Shown in pieces: positions 25,505 to 33,664 of a DNA stretch of 36,983 bases. The translations under genes were made by a program, and so were the position numbers. The notes below the pieces were generated by a model. It saw nothing but the letters and a program-made list of their open reading frames with translations. It was not told the origin of the DNA and made no database searches. The DNA is taken from assembly GCA_025357755.1 (NCBI GenBank), contig JANXOP010000372.1, positions 1 to 36,983 of the forward strand, written 5' to 3'. Numbering within the stretch: the stretch's first letter is position 1; each line of letters starts with the position of its first letter. This stretch comes from Kofleriaceae bacterium (GTDB lineage Bacteria > Myxococcota_A > Polyangia > Haliangiales > Haliangiaceae).

Positions 25505-25891
25505 ATGCCTACTCCCATCAAGCTCGCCTCGATTCGGCTCGTCACGAAGGAGGTCGAGCGGCTCGTCTCGTTCTACGCGATGCTCACCGGCCTCGAGCCG
25601 ACCCGGCGCGCCCCCGGGTTCGCCGAGGTCCATTGCGGCGGCGCGATCCTCGCGATCTCGAGCGAGGAGCTGATCGCCAGGTTCAACGGCGGCGCCGCGA
25701 TCGCGGCCTCGAACAAGACCGCGATCCTCGAGTTCGAGGTCGACGATGTCGACGGCACGCACCTGCGGCTCGAGCAGGAGAGGGTCGAGACCGTGCAGGC
25801 GCCGACCACGATGCCGTGGGGCAACCGGTCGCTACTCGTGCGCGACCCGGACGGCGGTCTCGTGAACGTGTTCTCGCGCCCGAAGGCGTAG
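25505..25891 (+). CDS. VOC/glyoxalase-fold protein
   Basis: The 128-residue product is a single vicinal-oxygen-chelate unit: IRLVTKEVERLVSFYAMLTGLEP, FAEVHCGGAILAIS, AILEFEVDDVD, and the terminal RDPDGGLVNVFS. Family members include glyoxalases, dioxygenases and antibiotic-binding proteins; the pattern does not separate these. The residues expected for metal binding are not all evident, so a binding role is possible. The start is ATG 25505. The divergent WYL regulator and the shared palindrome suggest local control, as in many WYL-VOC pairs. Confidence 0.85.
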   Translation: MPTPIKLASIRLVTKEVERLVSFYAMLTGLEPTRRAPGFAEVHCGGAILAISSEELIARFNGGAAIAASNKTAILEFEVDDVDGTHLRLEQERVETVQAPTTMPWGNRSLLVRDPDGGLVNVFSRPKA

Positions 25892-25894
25892 CGC

Positions 25895-26980
25895 TCAGTG
25901 CAGGTCGATCGTCGCTTGCCAGATATCGGTCGGCCCGAACAGCGCGCGCGCCCAGGGCGGATCTTCTTCGACGTCGCTCGAGTAGTACGTCACGAGGAAT
26001 TTGCCTGCGTCGTCGATCGGCGCGACGCCCGCGTACGACGTGTCGCCCGCGGAGGGAAACTCGCCGAGCTCGGTCCACGTGATGCCCGCCAGCTCGTAGA
26101 GCGCGGTGCGCTTGCGATTCTCGGGACCGAGCAGGTGCTTGCGCGCGACCATGTAGCGGTGGCCGTCGTAGTCGAAGCCGACCGGGCCATCGAGCCGCAC
26201 GCCATCGAGCTCGGTCGAACAATCGAACTGGGTGTACGGGCGTGGCGCGGTACAGATCTTCGTGCGTAGCCGGCCAGCGCTGCCGAGGATCTCGTCGTCG
26301 GTGCCATCCATGCGGACGTACGCCGTGACCCCGCTCTCGTCGAACATCAACTCGGTCTCGAGCGGCGTATCCGCGGCGTTGTCGTAGATCATCGCGCCCG
26401 CGGTCCAGGTGAGGCCGTCCACCGACGAAAACAACTTCACGCTCGAATCGCCATCCGCATAGGCTGCGGAGTACAGCGTGTGGTCGGTATCGGCCTTGAC
26501 GCGCCAGAAGCTCCACATCGCCGGACCGATCGGCACGAGCGGCGTCCACGCGCCCGCGACGAGCGAGGTCTGCACGGTGATCGAATCGACATCCGAATCG
26601 CGCGTCGAGTTGACCGGCAGGCGCGTGATCGCCTTCATCGCCAGTGCGCCGGTCCCATCGACATAGAAGCTCGGATCGCGCAGATCACGATCGCTGGGTG
26701 CGGGCAGGATCATCGGAGCGGACCAGGTCGCCCCGTGATCGATCGAGCGATAGACGCGCAGCGAGCTGTTCGGTCCGAGTACCTGGCTCTCGGCGGTGCG
26801 ATGCACGAGATAGGTCGCGCCTTCGAAGATGGTGAGATCGGTGTTCTCGTCGTGGATGCACGCCCCCGTGCGGCAATCCATATTGGTCTCGGCGTAGCCA
26901 TCGAACAACTTGTGGGATTCGAGGATCGGCGACGAAGAACCACCACACGCGGCGAGAACGAGTAGTAGCCAGACCCTCAT
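25895..26980 (-). CDS. lipoprotein with Asp-box (sialidase-like) propeller
   Basis: The 361-residue product has a lipoprotein signal (MRVWLLLVLAACGGSSS, Cys12). An Asp-box, SIDHGATW (79-86), and a weaker copy, SVDGLTW, point to a BNR/sialidase-type beta-propeller, with further repeats around FDESGVTAYVRMDG and FDYDGHRYMVARKH. The catalytic residues of true sialidases are not apparent, so it is more likely a surface-binding protein or distant glycosidase. The start is ATG 26980. It is tail-to-tail with the VOC gene, and 71 nt separate it from the next lipoprotein. Confidence 0.8.
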   Translation of the reverse strand: MRVWLLLVLAACGGSSSPILESHKLFDGYAETNMDCRTGACIHDENTDLTIFEGATYLVHRTAESQVLGPNSSLRVYRSIDHGATWSAPMILPAPSDRDLRDPSFYVDGTGALAMKAITRLPVNSTRDSDVDSITVQTSLVAGAWTPLVPIGPAMWSFWRVKADTDHTLYSAAYADGDSSVKLFSSVDGLTWTAGAMIYDNAADTPLETELMFDESGVTAYVRMDGTDDEILGSAGRLRTKICTAPRPYTQFDCSTELDGVRLDGPVGFDYDGHRYMVARKHLLGPENRKRTALYELAGITWTELGEFPSAGDTSYAGVAPIDDAGKFLVTYYSSDVEEDPPWARALFGPTDIWQATIDLH

Positions 26981-27051
26981 GCCCTGGCGGTAGCATGCGG
27001 TCGGAGCGCGTTACAACGAACGTTTTCGGACATCGAGCGCGACCGCGGCGA

Positions 27052-27936
27052 TCACGGACGCGCCGAGATCCGCCAGGGTGGTGGGAGGTGGACGGGCTCG
27101 AGCTCGAGCGTGCGCGCCGCGGTCCCGGTCCACGTCGCCGAGAGCACGGCATCGTGGAATGGATCGTCCAGCGCCGGCAGGCGTAGCGCGTAGGACAGCT
27201 GCACGTGGCTCTGGGCACCGACCGTCAGATAGATGATGACGAACGTGGCGGCCTGCGCCGTCTCGTCCCAGATCAGCGTGTGGAGCTCGTACCAACCGGG
27301 CGTGCCGCAGGTCGTCGAGCAATCGACAGTGTTGAACACCACCGCGGGCTTCATCACGCCCGCGAGTGCGATCTGACCGGCGCCGTGATCGAGCTCGATC
27401 TGTGCGCCGTGCACGACCGCACTACCGAAAGCAGCCGGCGTGGCGATCGTGAAGCCGGGCAGGTCGACGGCGGTCGGAGCGGTGGAGGTGACCGAGGCGC
27501 ACGAACCGCTCGCCGGCGAGAGCACGAAGCCTCCGGCGCCGACGGTCTCCGCATAGACATCGACGAGCGAGCTGCCCATGCAGTACGGGTACGCGATGGA
27601 CCAGCGATCCGGCGCGATGACGACCGAGCCGAAGATGGTGTAGCCGGAGAACGGCACGCTGTTGTAGAGCGCGGTCTGACCGATCTCGCCATCGAGCTGG
27701 GTCGTGCCAGTGTTCGAATCGATCGCGATCGTGCCGAGCGATCCGGATCCCGAACCCGCGATCGTGGCCTGGAACGAGCTCGCGAGCGTGCCGTGGCTCG
27801 CGCCGATCGTCAGCATCGGCGGGAAGCCTGAGGGCGGCGCGGCATCGACCAGCGGCGCGGCATCCACCGTCGGCTCCTCGGGCGATGCACCACAGCCCGC
27901 ACATGCGACGAGGGCAACCAGCGTCCGGGTGATCAT
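27052..27936 (-). CDS. hypothetical lipoprotein downstream of MFS-MarR
   Basis: From ATG 27936 the product is 294 residues with a lipoprotein signal MITRTLVALVACAGCGASP (lipobox LVAC). A D/A/P linker (PTVDAAPLVDAAPP) typical of myxobacterial lipoproteins follows, then a Ser/Gly/Thr-rich strand domain that I cannot name. A second in-frame start, ATG 28011, overlaps the marR stop by 4 nt (ATGA) and would add 25 residues (beginning MSTKTTQKRANSVKR) ahead of the signal peptide. That would give an unusually long basic n-region. The overlap suggests coupling, so both starts deserve attention. Confidence 0.7.
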   Translation of the reverse strand: MITRTLVALVACAGCGASPEEPTVDAAPLVDAAPPSGFPPMLTIGASHGTLASSFQATIAGSGSGSLGTIAIDSNTGTTQLDGEIGQTALYNSVPFSGYTIFGSVVIAPDRWSIAYPYCMGSSLVDVYAETVGAGGFVLSPASGSCASVTSTAPTAVDLPGFTIATPAAFGSAVVHGAQIELDHGAGQIALAGVMKPAVVFNTVDCSTTCGTPGWYELHTLIWDETAQAATFVIIYLTVGAQSHVQLSYALRLPALDDPFHDAVLSATWTGTAARTLELEPVHLPPPWRISARP

Positions 27937-28007
27937 CGCGCGCACATCGAGGAGCGCCGAGTGCACCCGCTTGACGCTGTTCGCGCGCTTCTGGGTGGTC
28001 TTGGTGC

Positions 28008-28424
28008 TCATCGGCCTGACCTTTTTAGCGCATCGACGAGTCGTTGTACGGCCGCGAGGTCGGCCGCGGACAGCGACGCGAATCCCGACGGCGGTACGTC
28101 CGACACCGCCTCGAGCCTCGCGACCATGCGCTTGCCGGCAGCCGTCAGGGCCACCAGCTTCATGCGGCCATTCGTGGGGTGCGGGGTGCGGCGCACGAGT
28201 CCGCGATCCTCGAGATCGTCGACGGCGACGGTCGCCGCGGGCGCATCGGTGCTCATCGCTTGCGCGAGATCGCGAAGCGCCAGCGGGCCCCCGATCAGGC
28301 GCCGTAGCGCACGGATGCGACCGAACGGCAGACCGGTCGCAGCGACGACGCGCTGACGCCAATCCTCGCGGGTCTCCCACACGACCTGGACCAGTTGCTT
28401 CCAGACCTCGTCGGCGCGGCTCAC
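28008..28424 (-). CDS. MarR-family transcriptional regulator
   Basis: This 138-residue winged-helix protein has the MarR layout: a dimerisation helix (DEVWKQLVQVVWETREDW), a helix-turn-helix around LALRDLAQAMSTDAPAATVAVDDLEDRGLV, a wing with RRTPHPTNGRMKLVALTAAG, and a C-terminal dimerisation helix. It starts at ATG 28424, overlapping the MFS stop by 4 nt. As second gene of the efflux operon, it is a likely autorepressor acting at the palindrome over the MFS start; this is inference. Confidence 0.92.
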   Translation of the reverse strand: MSRADEVWKQLVQVVWETREDWRQRVVAATGLPFGRIRALRRLIGGPLALRDLAQAMSTDAPAATVAVDDLEDRGLVRRTPHPTNGRMKLVALTAAGKRMVARLEAVSDVPPSGFASLSAADLAAVQRLVDALKRSGR

Positions 28425-29839
28425 GTGGCGTCTCCGGCTTCGATCAGCGTGGCCGTCGCGAGCTTCGTGCGTTCGCCCCAGGGCGACGTTGCCAGGAGCC
28501 CGAGGCCGATCACGGCGATGCCACTACCGATCGCGAGCCACCAGAACGGATGCGTGGCCTCCGCGAAGCCACGGCCGCGTACGCTCGCGATCGCACCTCC
28601 GATCGCGACGCCGAGCGACGCCCCGACCTGGCGGCTCGTCGAGGCGATCGCTGCGGCCACGCCGGCCTGCGCGCGCGGCATGCCGGAGACCGCGGCATTC
28701 GTGATCGGTGCGTTGACCATGCCGAACCCGATGCCGAAGATCAGGTACGAGCAGATCAGCCAGCCGAGCGAGGTCTCTGGCTCGAGTTGCGACAGCATCG
28801 CTGCCGAGATCGTGATCGCTATGCCAGCGATCGCGAGCGGGGTGCGCGCACCAACCTTGCCGATCAGGCGGCCGGAGAGTGGCGAGCAGATGATCGTCAT
28901 CACCGCGAGCGGTAGCGTGTACAGGCCGGTCGTGAACGCCGAGAGGCCACGCACTTCCTGGAGGTAGAGCGCGTTGAGGAACAGGAATCCGGAGAACGTT
29001 CCGAACATGCACACCGCGATCACGGTCGCGCTCGCGAACGGCGCGCTGCGAAAGAATCGCATGTCGATCAGGGGCTCGGCACGCGTGCGTTCGTAGGCGA
29101 CCAGGGCGACCACGGCGGCACCCGCGGCAGCGAACAGCCCGATGATCAGCGGCGAGTGGAAGCCGTGGTGCGGCCCTTCGATCACCGCGTACGTCACCGA
29201 GGCTAGCGTACCAAGCACCAGCAGTTGCGCGACCGGATCCGGCCGGCGCGCCCGCGGCGCCCGAGATTCGGGGACGAAGCGCTGCGCGAGAAAGATCGCC
29301 GCGGCGCCGAGCGGCAGGTTGATCCAGAAGATCGCGCGCCAGCCGACGGTCTGCGTGAGACCGCCACCGACGAGAGGGCCGAGTGCCATCGAGATGCCGA
29401 CGACGGCGCCCCACATCCCGATCGCACGCGCGCGCGCCTTGGGCTCGACGAACGTGTTCGTGATGATCGACATCGCGACCGGATTGAGCATGCTCGCACC
29501 GATCGCTTGCAGCGCGCGGAACGCGATCAACGCGTTCAGCGACGGCGCGAGGCTACACAGGACCGAGGCGAGCGTGAACAGGACGAGGCCGGTCTGGAAC
29601 GTGCGCCGACGACCGACCCGGTCCGCGATCGAGCCCGAAAGCATCAAGAGGCTCGCGACGACCAGCGTGTACGCATCGATCACCCACTGAAGCCCCGAGG
29701 TGTCCGCGGCGAAGTCGTGCCGGATCGAGGGGAGTGCGACATTCACGATCGTCGCGTCCATCGAGACCATCAGCAGGCTCGTGCAGCAGATCGCCAGCAC
29801 GAGGCCTGGATGGACAGGGCGCTGAACCGTTGTACTCAT
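28421..29839 (-). CDS. DHA2-family MFS drug efflux transporter
   Basis: The 472-residue protein belongs to the 14-helix EmrB/QacA family, which exports toxic compounds by proton antiport. It has the helix-1 motif MVSMDATIVNVALPSI, motif A at loop 2-3 (GSIADRVGRRRTFQTG), LGPLVGGGL of motif C, and INLPLGAAAIFLA. The start is ATG 29839, lying inside the operator palindrome and 6 nt after a TACAAT box, without a Shine-Dalgarno. It is the first gene of the MFS-marR unit. Confidence 0.93.
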   Translation of the reverse strand: MSTTVQRPVHPGLVLAICCTSLLMVSMDATIVNVALPSIRHDFAADTSGLQWVIDAYTLVVASLLMLSGSIADRVGRRRTFQTGLVLFTLASVLCSLAPSLNALIAFRALQAIGASMLNPVAMSIITNTFVEPKARARAIGMWGAVVGISMALGPLVGGGLTQTVGWRAIFWINLPLGAAAIFLAQRFVPESRAPRARRPDPVAQLLVLGTLASVTYAVIEGPHHGFHSPLIIGLFAAAGAAVVALVAYERTRAEPLIDMRFFRSAPFASATVIAVCMFGTFSGFLFLNALYLQEVRGLSAFTTGLYTLPLAVMTIICSPLSGRLIGKVGARTPLAIAGIAITISAAMLSQLEPETSLGWLICSYLIFGIGFGMVNAPITNAAVSGMPRAQAGVAAAIASTSRQVGASLGVAIGGAIASVRGRGFAEATHPFWWLAIGSGIAVIGLGLLATSPWGERTKLATATLIEAGDAT

Positions 29840-29876
29840 ACAACGATTGTATAGACACAACGATTCGCCGTGTCCA
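29838..29876 (-). promoter_or_regulatory. leaderless promoter with MarR-type palindrome over the MFS start
   Basis: On the minus strand TGGACA (29871-29876) is followed 17 nt later by TATACA (29848-29853), with TACAAT at 29846-29851 in the same place. The palindrome ATACAACGATTGTAT (29838-29852, 6-bp arms, 3-nt centre) covers the -10 region and the first two bases of the ATG. A second ACAACGATT half-site lies at 29857-29865, and a third, degenerate and inverted, at 29825-29834. A repressor here would block both polymerase and initiation. Confidence 0.65.
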
Positions 29877-29990
29877 GTGGTCACGTGACGGCCTGGCCGT
29901 CGCGTGCACGTTGCGCCTCGCTGGTGCCCGCTTGATGATGCTCATCGCGGTGATCGGCAAGCGCTGGATCGACGATTCGAAGATCGCGGC

Positions 29991-29996
29991 TACACT
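29991..29996 (+). promoter_or_regulatory. TANNNT -10-like box (TACACT)
   Basis: TACACT lies 6 nt before ATG 30003. The 163 nt between this gene and the divergent MFS gene hold the MFS promoter and operator; I see no gene in it. Confidence 0.5.
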
Positions 29997-30002
29997 ACGG
30001 TC

Positions 30003-30434
30003 ATGGATACGATGTCGCGAACGGCGAAGGGTCGGGTTGCCCCGCCGCCGCAACTGGGTCCCATCGCGCAAGAGGTTGCCGAGGCGGTCGCTCGACTGCC
30101 CGATGTGATCGCGCAAGCGCACTGGGAGATCGGGTCGCAGACCGAGATCAATGGCACCGACTTTTACGTCGGCGAACACGAGCTCGGTCACATCCACCTC
30201 GACGGTGAAGCGCACATCCCGATCGGCGGCGCGCTCGGCAAACTCTTGATCCAGGCGAGGCTCGCGCGCCGGTTCCCATGGAATGGTGACTTCGTCGTGG
30301 TCGATACGGCGGCCAAGAAGACCGTACTCTGGCTATTCGAGCTGCGCCGGGCCCAGATCGCGGGCGCGACCGACGAGGAGCTGCGCGCGAAGATCGCGCG
30401 GCAGGGTACGAGCCCGACGGCCACCCGTGTGTGA
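30003..30434 (+). CDS. DUF5519/luciferase-domain-like conserved protein
   Basis: The 143-residue product resembles the short alpha/beta proteins grouped under DUF5519. The core is GEHELGHIHLDGEAHIPIGG, followed by the helix LGKLLIQARLARRFPW and a strand segment WNGDFVVVDTAAKKTVLWLFELRR. The paired His residues in GHIHLDG are family-typical. Function is not established. The start is ATG 30003, six bases after TACACT; ATG 30012 is an alternative. Nothing nearby suggests an operon. Confidence 0.7.
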   Translation: MDTMSRTAKGRVAPPPQLGPIAQEVAEAVARLPDVIAQAHWEIGSQTEINGTDFYVGEHELGHIHLDGEAHIPIGGALGKLLIQARLARRFPWNGDFVVVDTAAKKTVLWLFELRRAQIAGATDEELRAKIARQGTSPTATRV

Positions 30435-30550
30435 TCACGAGCTTCGCATCGCCAGGCCGCCATCCGGGGCAGAGCGCCGCGAAGCAGTGCGTAACGGTTC
30501 TTAAAACGCACAGACACGTTCGAGCAACATCGGTAGCGCAGGCTCGGTCC

Positions 30551-30808
30551 ATGGCTGCTTCCAACTACGACGTGAACGTCCAGCTCGTCTTAGCCACGAC
30601 CGCCGAAGCCGAGGGCGACCTCGAGTCCGCGCGGGCGTTCCTGGAGGAGGCGGAGCGCATCGCCTATAGCGACCGCGTGACCAGCGCTCGAGTGCGCTCG
30701 TGCTCGGCGCGCTTTCTCGCGCGTCACGTGCGAATGCCGAACGCGCGAAGCCGATCGAGCTTCCTCGACCGGATGTTCGCGTTCAACGAGCACGCTCTAG
30801 CGACCTGA
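30551..30808 (+). CDS. small hypothetical protein, TPR-like fragment
   Basis: From ATG 30551 the frame gives 85 residues: a helix with NVQLVLATTAEAEGDLESARAFLEEAERIAYSD that looks like one TPR-type helical hairpin, then an Arg/Ser-rich tail of weaker coding character. It may be a genuine small protein or the remnant of a larger repeat protein. No Shine-Dalgarno or -10 box is obvious. Its 3' end overlaps the converging SDR gene by 12 nt. The 116 nt between it and the previous gene show nothing recognisable. Confidence 0.4.
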   Translation: MAASNYDVNVQLVLATTAEAEGDLESARAFLEEAERIAYSDRVTSARVRSCSARFLARHVRMPNARSRSSFLDRMFAFNEHALAT

Positions 30809-31528
30809 GAGAAACGGGAGCCGCTGGAACAACCGCTCCGGCGTGTGCTTGACGATCGGCATGATCGCTCGCCAGAACGAGGGCACGTACGCTTCGTCCG
30901 CGCGTCCGTCGATCGCACGCACGATGCTGCGCGCCACAGCTGCGGGCTTGCCGAAGAGCGCATGCTTCGCGTGCGCGGTGGTCATTGGCGAATCGACCGG
31001 CCCCAGCTTGAGCGTGGTGACGCTCACCCCCGCCGGATAGAGCCGGGTCCGCAGCCCCTGTAGATAGATATTCAAGGCGCCCTTCGCGGCGCCGTACGTG
31101 TAGTTGCGCGGGCGCCCGCGATCACCCGCGACAGACGTGATGACGCCGAGCCGACCCGATTTCGCGGCTTCCATCGCGTTGGCGAGCGGCACGAGCAGCG
31201 ACACGACGCTCGTGAAGTTCACGCGCAGGATGTGCTCGGCCTCGTCGAACCTGCGCTCGCTCGCGAGCTGATCACCGAGGTCGCCGTGCGCGATCAGGGC
31301 GATGTCGATCCGGCCGAGCTCGGCGAGCGCTCTCGCGATCACGCCCGCGTTGTCGTCGAGCTGGCAAAAATCGGCGGCCTGCGAGCTCGCACCCTCGCAG
31401 CGCGAGACCACCGCCGCGAGCTTCTCGGGATTGCGCCCGATCAGGTGGAGCCGATCGCCACGCGCCGTGTAGAGCGCAGCCGCTTCTGCGGCGATCGCGG
31501 ACGTCGCACCGATCACGAGGACGTTCAT
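30797..31528 (-). CDS. DprE2-like decaprenylphosphoryl-keto-sugar reductase (SDR)
   Basis: This 243-residue SDR begins MNVLVIGATSAIAAEAAALY, the shortened cofactor motif of DprE2-type reductases, with Ser132, Tyr145 and Lys149 (TYGAAK) and a C-terminal amphipathic extension (MPIVKHTPERLFQRLPFL) suited to membrane association. In mycobacteria DprE2 reduces the 2-keto product of DprE1, completing ribose-to-arabinose epimerisation on a polyprenyl phosphate carrier. The start overlaps the preceding stop by one base (TGATG). It is the third gene of a DprE1-SDR-DprE2-like operon, so an epimerised polyprenyl-linked sugar is a reasonable guess. Confidence 0.82.
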   Translation of the reverse strand: MNVLVIGATSAIAAEAAALYTARGDRLHLIGRNPEKLAAVVSRCEGASSQAADFCQLDDNAGVIARALAELGRIDIALIAHGDLGDQLASERRFDEAEHILRVNFTSVVSLLVPLANAMEAAKSGRLGVITSVAGDRGRPRNYTYGAAKGALNIYLQGLRTRLYPAGVSVTTLKLGPVDSPMTTAHAKHALFGKPAAVARSIVRAIDGRADEAYVPSFWRAIMPIVKHTPERLFQRLPFLSGR

Positions 31529-32268
31529 CAGAAGTTGATCCTGCGCATGATGAAGCGCGGCAGCGAACGAATCACGAGCATCACGAGCGCCCACATCCGC
31601 GGCGCATACACGACCGGCTGCTTGCGATCCATCGCCCGTACCACGAGCGCGGCGACCTTGCGTGGCTCGCCGGCGAACGGCGGTGGCTTCAAGCCGGCGG
31701 TCATCTCCGTGCGCACGAACCCGGGCTTCACGCACGTGACCGCGAGCCCGGCCGCGGAGAATTTGTGATCGAGGGCTTCGAGATACGTCGTGAGCCCGGC
31801 CTTGCTCGCACCGTAGATCGCGACCGGCTTGCGACCACGCTCGCCTGCCACCGAGGAAAATACGACGAGCCGACCACCACCGCGTGCGAGCAATCGCTTG
31901 CGCGCGTGCTCGCAGAACACGACGGTGTTCGCGAAGTTCACGGTCACGAGCCGCTGCACGAGCTCGGTGTCCGCTTCGAGCGCCTCCTGGCTCGCGAACA
32001 TGCCGGCCGTCACGATCACCGTGTCGAAGCCGCCGAGCGCCTCATCAGCGCGGTCGAGTGCGGCGGCGAAGCTGGCAGGCTGCTCGAGATCACAGACCAC
32101 GAAGCCAGCGCTCTCCTCGCGCGGGTGATGAACTTTCAGATCCGCCGCGCTGCGCGCGAGCTCGGCGGGATCGCGGCCGAGCAAGAACACCGCATCGCCG
32201 CGCTCCGCGAGCGTGCGCGCGACCTCGCGCCCCATGCCAGAGGTGCCTCCGAGAACGACGGCCTTCAC
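31528..32268 (-). CDS. SDR-family oxidoreductase, middle gene of the DprE1/DprE2-like operon
   Basis: This 246-residue short-chain dehydrogenase has GGTSGMGREVARTL (7-20), TVIVTAGM, Asn111, Ser139 and Tyr152/Lys156 (IYGASK). It resembles the DprE2-like protein next to it but is clearly distinct, especially at the C-terminus (LVMLVIRSLPRFIMRRINF), which could sit at a membrane. The start is GTG 32268, overlapping the DprE1-like stop by 4 nt (GTGA). It may catalyse a second reduction or act on a related carrier-linked sugar or lipid. Confidence 0.85.
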   Translation of the reverse strand: MKAVVLGGTSGMGREVARTLAERGDAVFLLGRDPAELARSAADLKVHHPREESAGFVVCDLEQPASFAAALDRADEALGGFDTVIVTAGMFASQEALEADTELVQRLVTVNFANTVVFCEHARKRLLARGGGRLVVFSSVAGERGRKPVAIYGASKAGLTTYLEALDHKFSAAGLAVTCVKPGFVRTEMTAGLKPPPFAGEPRKVAALVVRAMDRKQPVVYAPRMWALVMLVIRSLPRFIMRRINF

Positions 32269-33590
32269 GCGGCATCTCCGAACAAGCGGACCGATTGCGC
32301 GCTCCGCAACCGACGCTCGGGATCCCACTTCGCGCGCACGGCGAGGAACGCATCGAGCCGCGGCTCCATCGCGCGAAAGTGATCCGCGCGGGTGAACCGG
32401 TCCTTGGTCATGTAGATCCTTCCGCCAGCGGCGATCACGAACTCGTTGAGCCGATCGATCACGCGCTGGATCTCGGGAATCACCGCGATGTCGACCGCGA
32501 TCGAGGTGCCTTCGAGCGGAAACGACAGCATGCCTTTGCCTTCAGGACCGCAGTCCTTGATCACGCAAAGTGGCGAGGCACAGCCGAGCGATGCGAGCAC
32601 CGTCAGAAACTCGCGGACCGCGGGCGCACCGGCCGCGCGCGGAATCACGCACTGGTACTGGGTCATGCCGCGGCTGCCGTACGCCCTGTTCCAGTGGAGG
32701 ATCGCATCGAGTGGATAGAAGAACGGCTCCGGCGAGACCGTGCGCTCGATGCGGTGGCGCAGCTGCTTGCGGTAGTAGAGCGCGTTGAACGCGCGCGCCG
32801 ACCACGGATTGAGCGCCCAGTTCGGCAGCTGCACCGGCAGCGAGCGCTCGGTCGGTGGCTTCGGCTGTCCATGGCGGGCCTGCTCGGCAGTCGCCCAGTC
32901 ACCCGCCATCAGCAGGCCGCGCCCGGTCTTCGAGCCGCGGCTCAAGCAATCGATCCAGCCCATCGTCATCGGCGAGGTCGCCGCGGTGCGATCGAGCGCG
33001 GCGAGGAATGCATCGATGTTCGAGACGCGCTCGCTCTCCATGCGCACCCACGCCGTCGGGATCCGCTTCATCACGAGCTCGACCTCGAGGATGTGGCCGA
33101 GCAGGCCCATGCCGCCGATCGTGGCGTAGAACAGATCCGGTGACTCGGTCGGGCTACACTCGACGAGGTCATCGCTCGCGAGCCGAATCCGGAGCTTGCG
33201 GACGTGCGCACCGAAGCAGCCGTCGCGATGGTGGTTCTTACCGTGGACGTCGCTCGCGACCATGCCGCCGACCGTGACGTACTTGGTGCCCGGGCTGACC
33301 GGCGTGAACCAGCCGCGCGGCATCAAGATCCGGTTGAGCTCGGCGAGGCTGACACCCGCTTCGACGTGCAGCACGCCGGTCGTCGGATCGAACGCGAGGA
33401 TCCGATCTGCCAACCGCGTGCCCGCGATCTTGTCGTCTTCCCGTGCGGGGAGCGACGAGTCGCCGTACGAGCGACCGAGCCCACGCGAGAGCCTCGCACC
33501 TCGCGTGAGAGTCTCGAGATCCGACGACAACACCTCGCGGCCAGGGACGGCAAGCCGCCCCCATCCTTCGAGCGTGGTCGTCGAGCTCAT
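32265..33590 (-). CDS. DprE1-like FAD-dependent polyprenylphosphoryl-sugar oxidase
   Basis: The 441-residue protein has the VAO-type FAD fold: GLGRSYGDSSL (37-47), SPGTKYVTVGGMVASDVHGKNHH (99-121), GCFGAHVRKL and GGMGLLGHI. In M. tuberculosis DprE1 the flavin-site pair is Cys387 and Lys418, 31 residues apart. Here the positions are Ala365 (SIAVDI) and Lys396 (YMTKDRF), also 31 apart, so the lysine is kept and the cysteine is alanine. Function is inferred as oxidation of a polyprenyl-phosphoryl pentose. The start is ATG 33590. It heads a three-gene coupled operon. Confidence 0.88.
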   Translation of the reverse strand: MSSTTTLEGWGRLAVPGREVLSSDLETLTRGARLSRGLGRSYGDSSLPAREDDKIAGTRLADRILAFDPTTGVLHVEAGVSLAELNRILMPRGWFTPVSPGTKYVTVGGMVASDVHGKNHHRDGCFGAHVRKLRIRLASDDLVECSPTESPDLFYATIGGMGLLGHILEVELVMKRIPTAWVRMESERVSNIDAFLAALDRTAATSPMTMGWIDCLSRGSKTGRGLLMAGDWATAEQARHGQPKPPTERSLPVQLPNWALNPWSARAFNALYYRKQLRHRIERTVSPEPFFYPLDAILHWNRAYGSRGMTQYQCVIPRAAGAPAVREFLTVLASLGCASPLCVIKDCGPEGKGMLSFPLEGTSIAVDIAVIPEIQRVIDRLNEFVIAAGGRIYMTKDRFTRADHFRAMEPRLDAFLAVRAKWDPERRLRSAQSVRLFGDAA

Positions 33591-33598
33591 CGCCGCAG

Positions 33599-33604
33599 AG
33601 TCTA
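33599..33604 (-). promoter_or_regulatory. TANNNT -10-like box of the DprE1-like operon (TAGACT)
   Basis: On the minus strand TAGACT lies 8 nt before ATG 33590. No Shine-Dalgarno is visible. Confidence 0.45.
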
Positions 33605-33664
33605 GCGGTAAACCGGGCTCGAGCGCAGCCGGGTCGCCCGCCTGCTTGCTGCAAGCGCTCGTCG

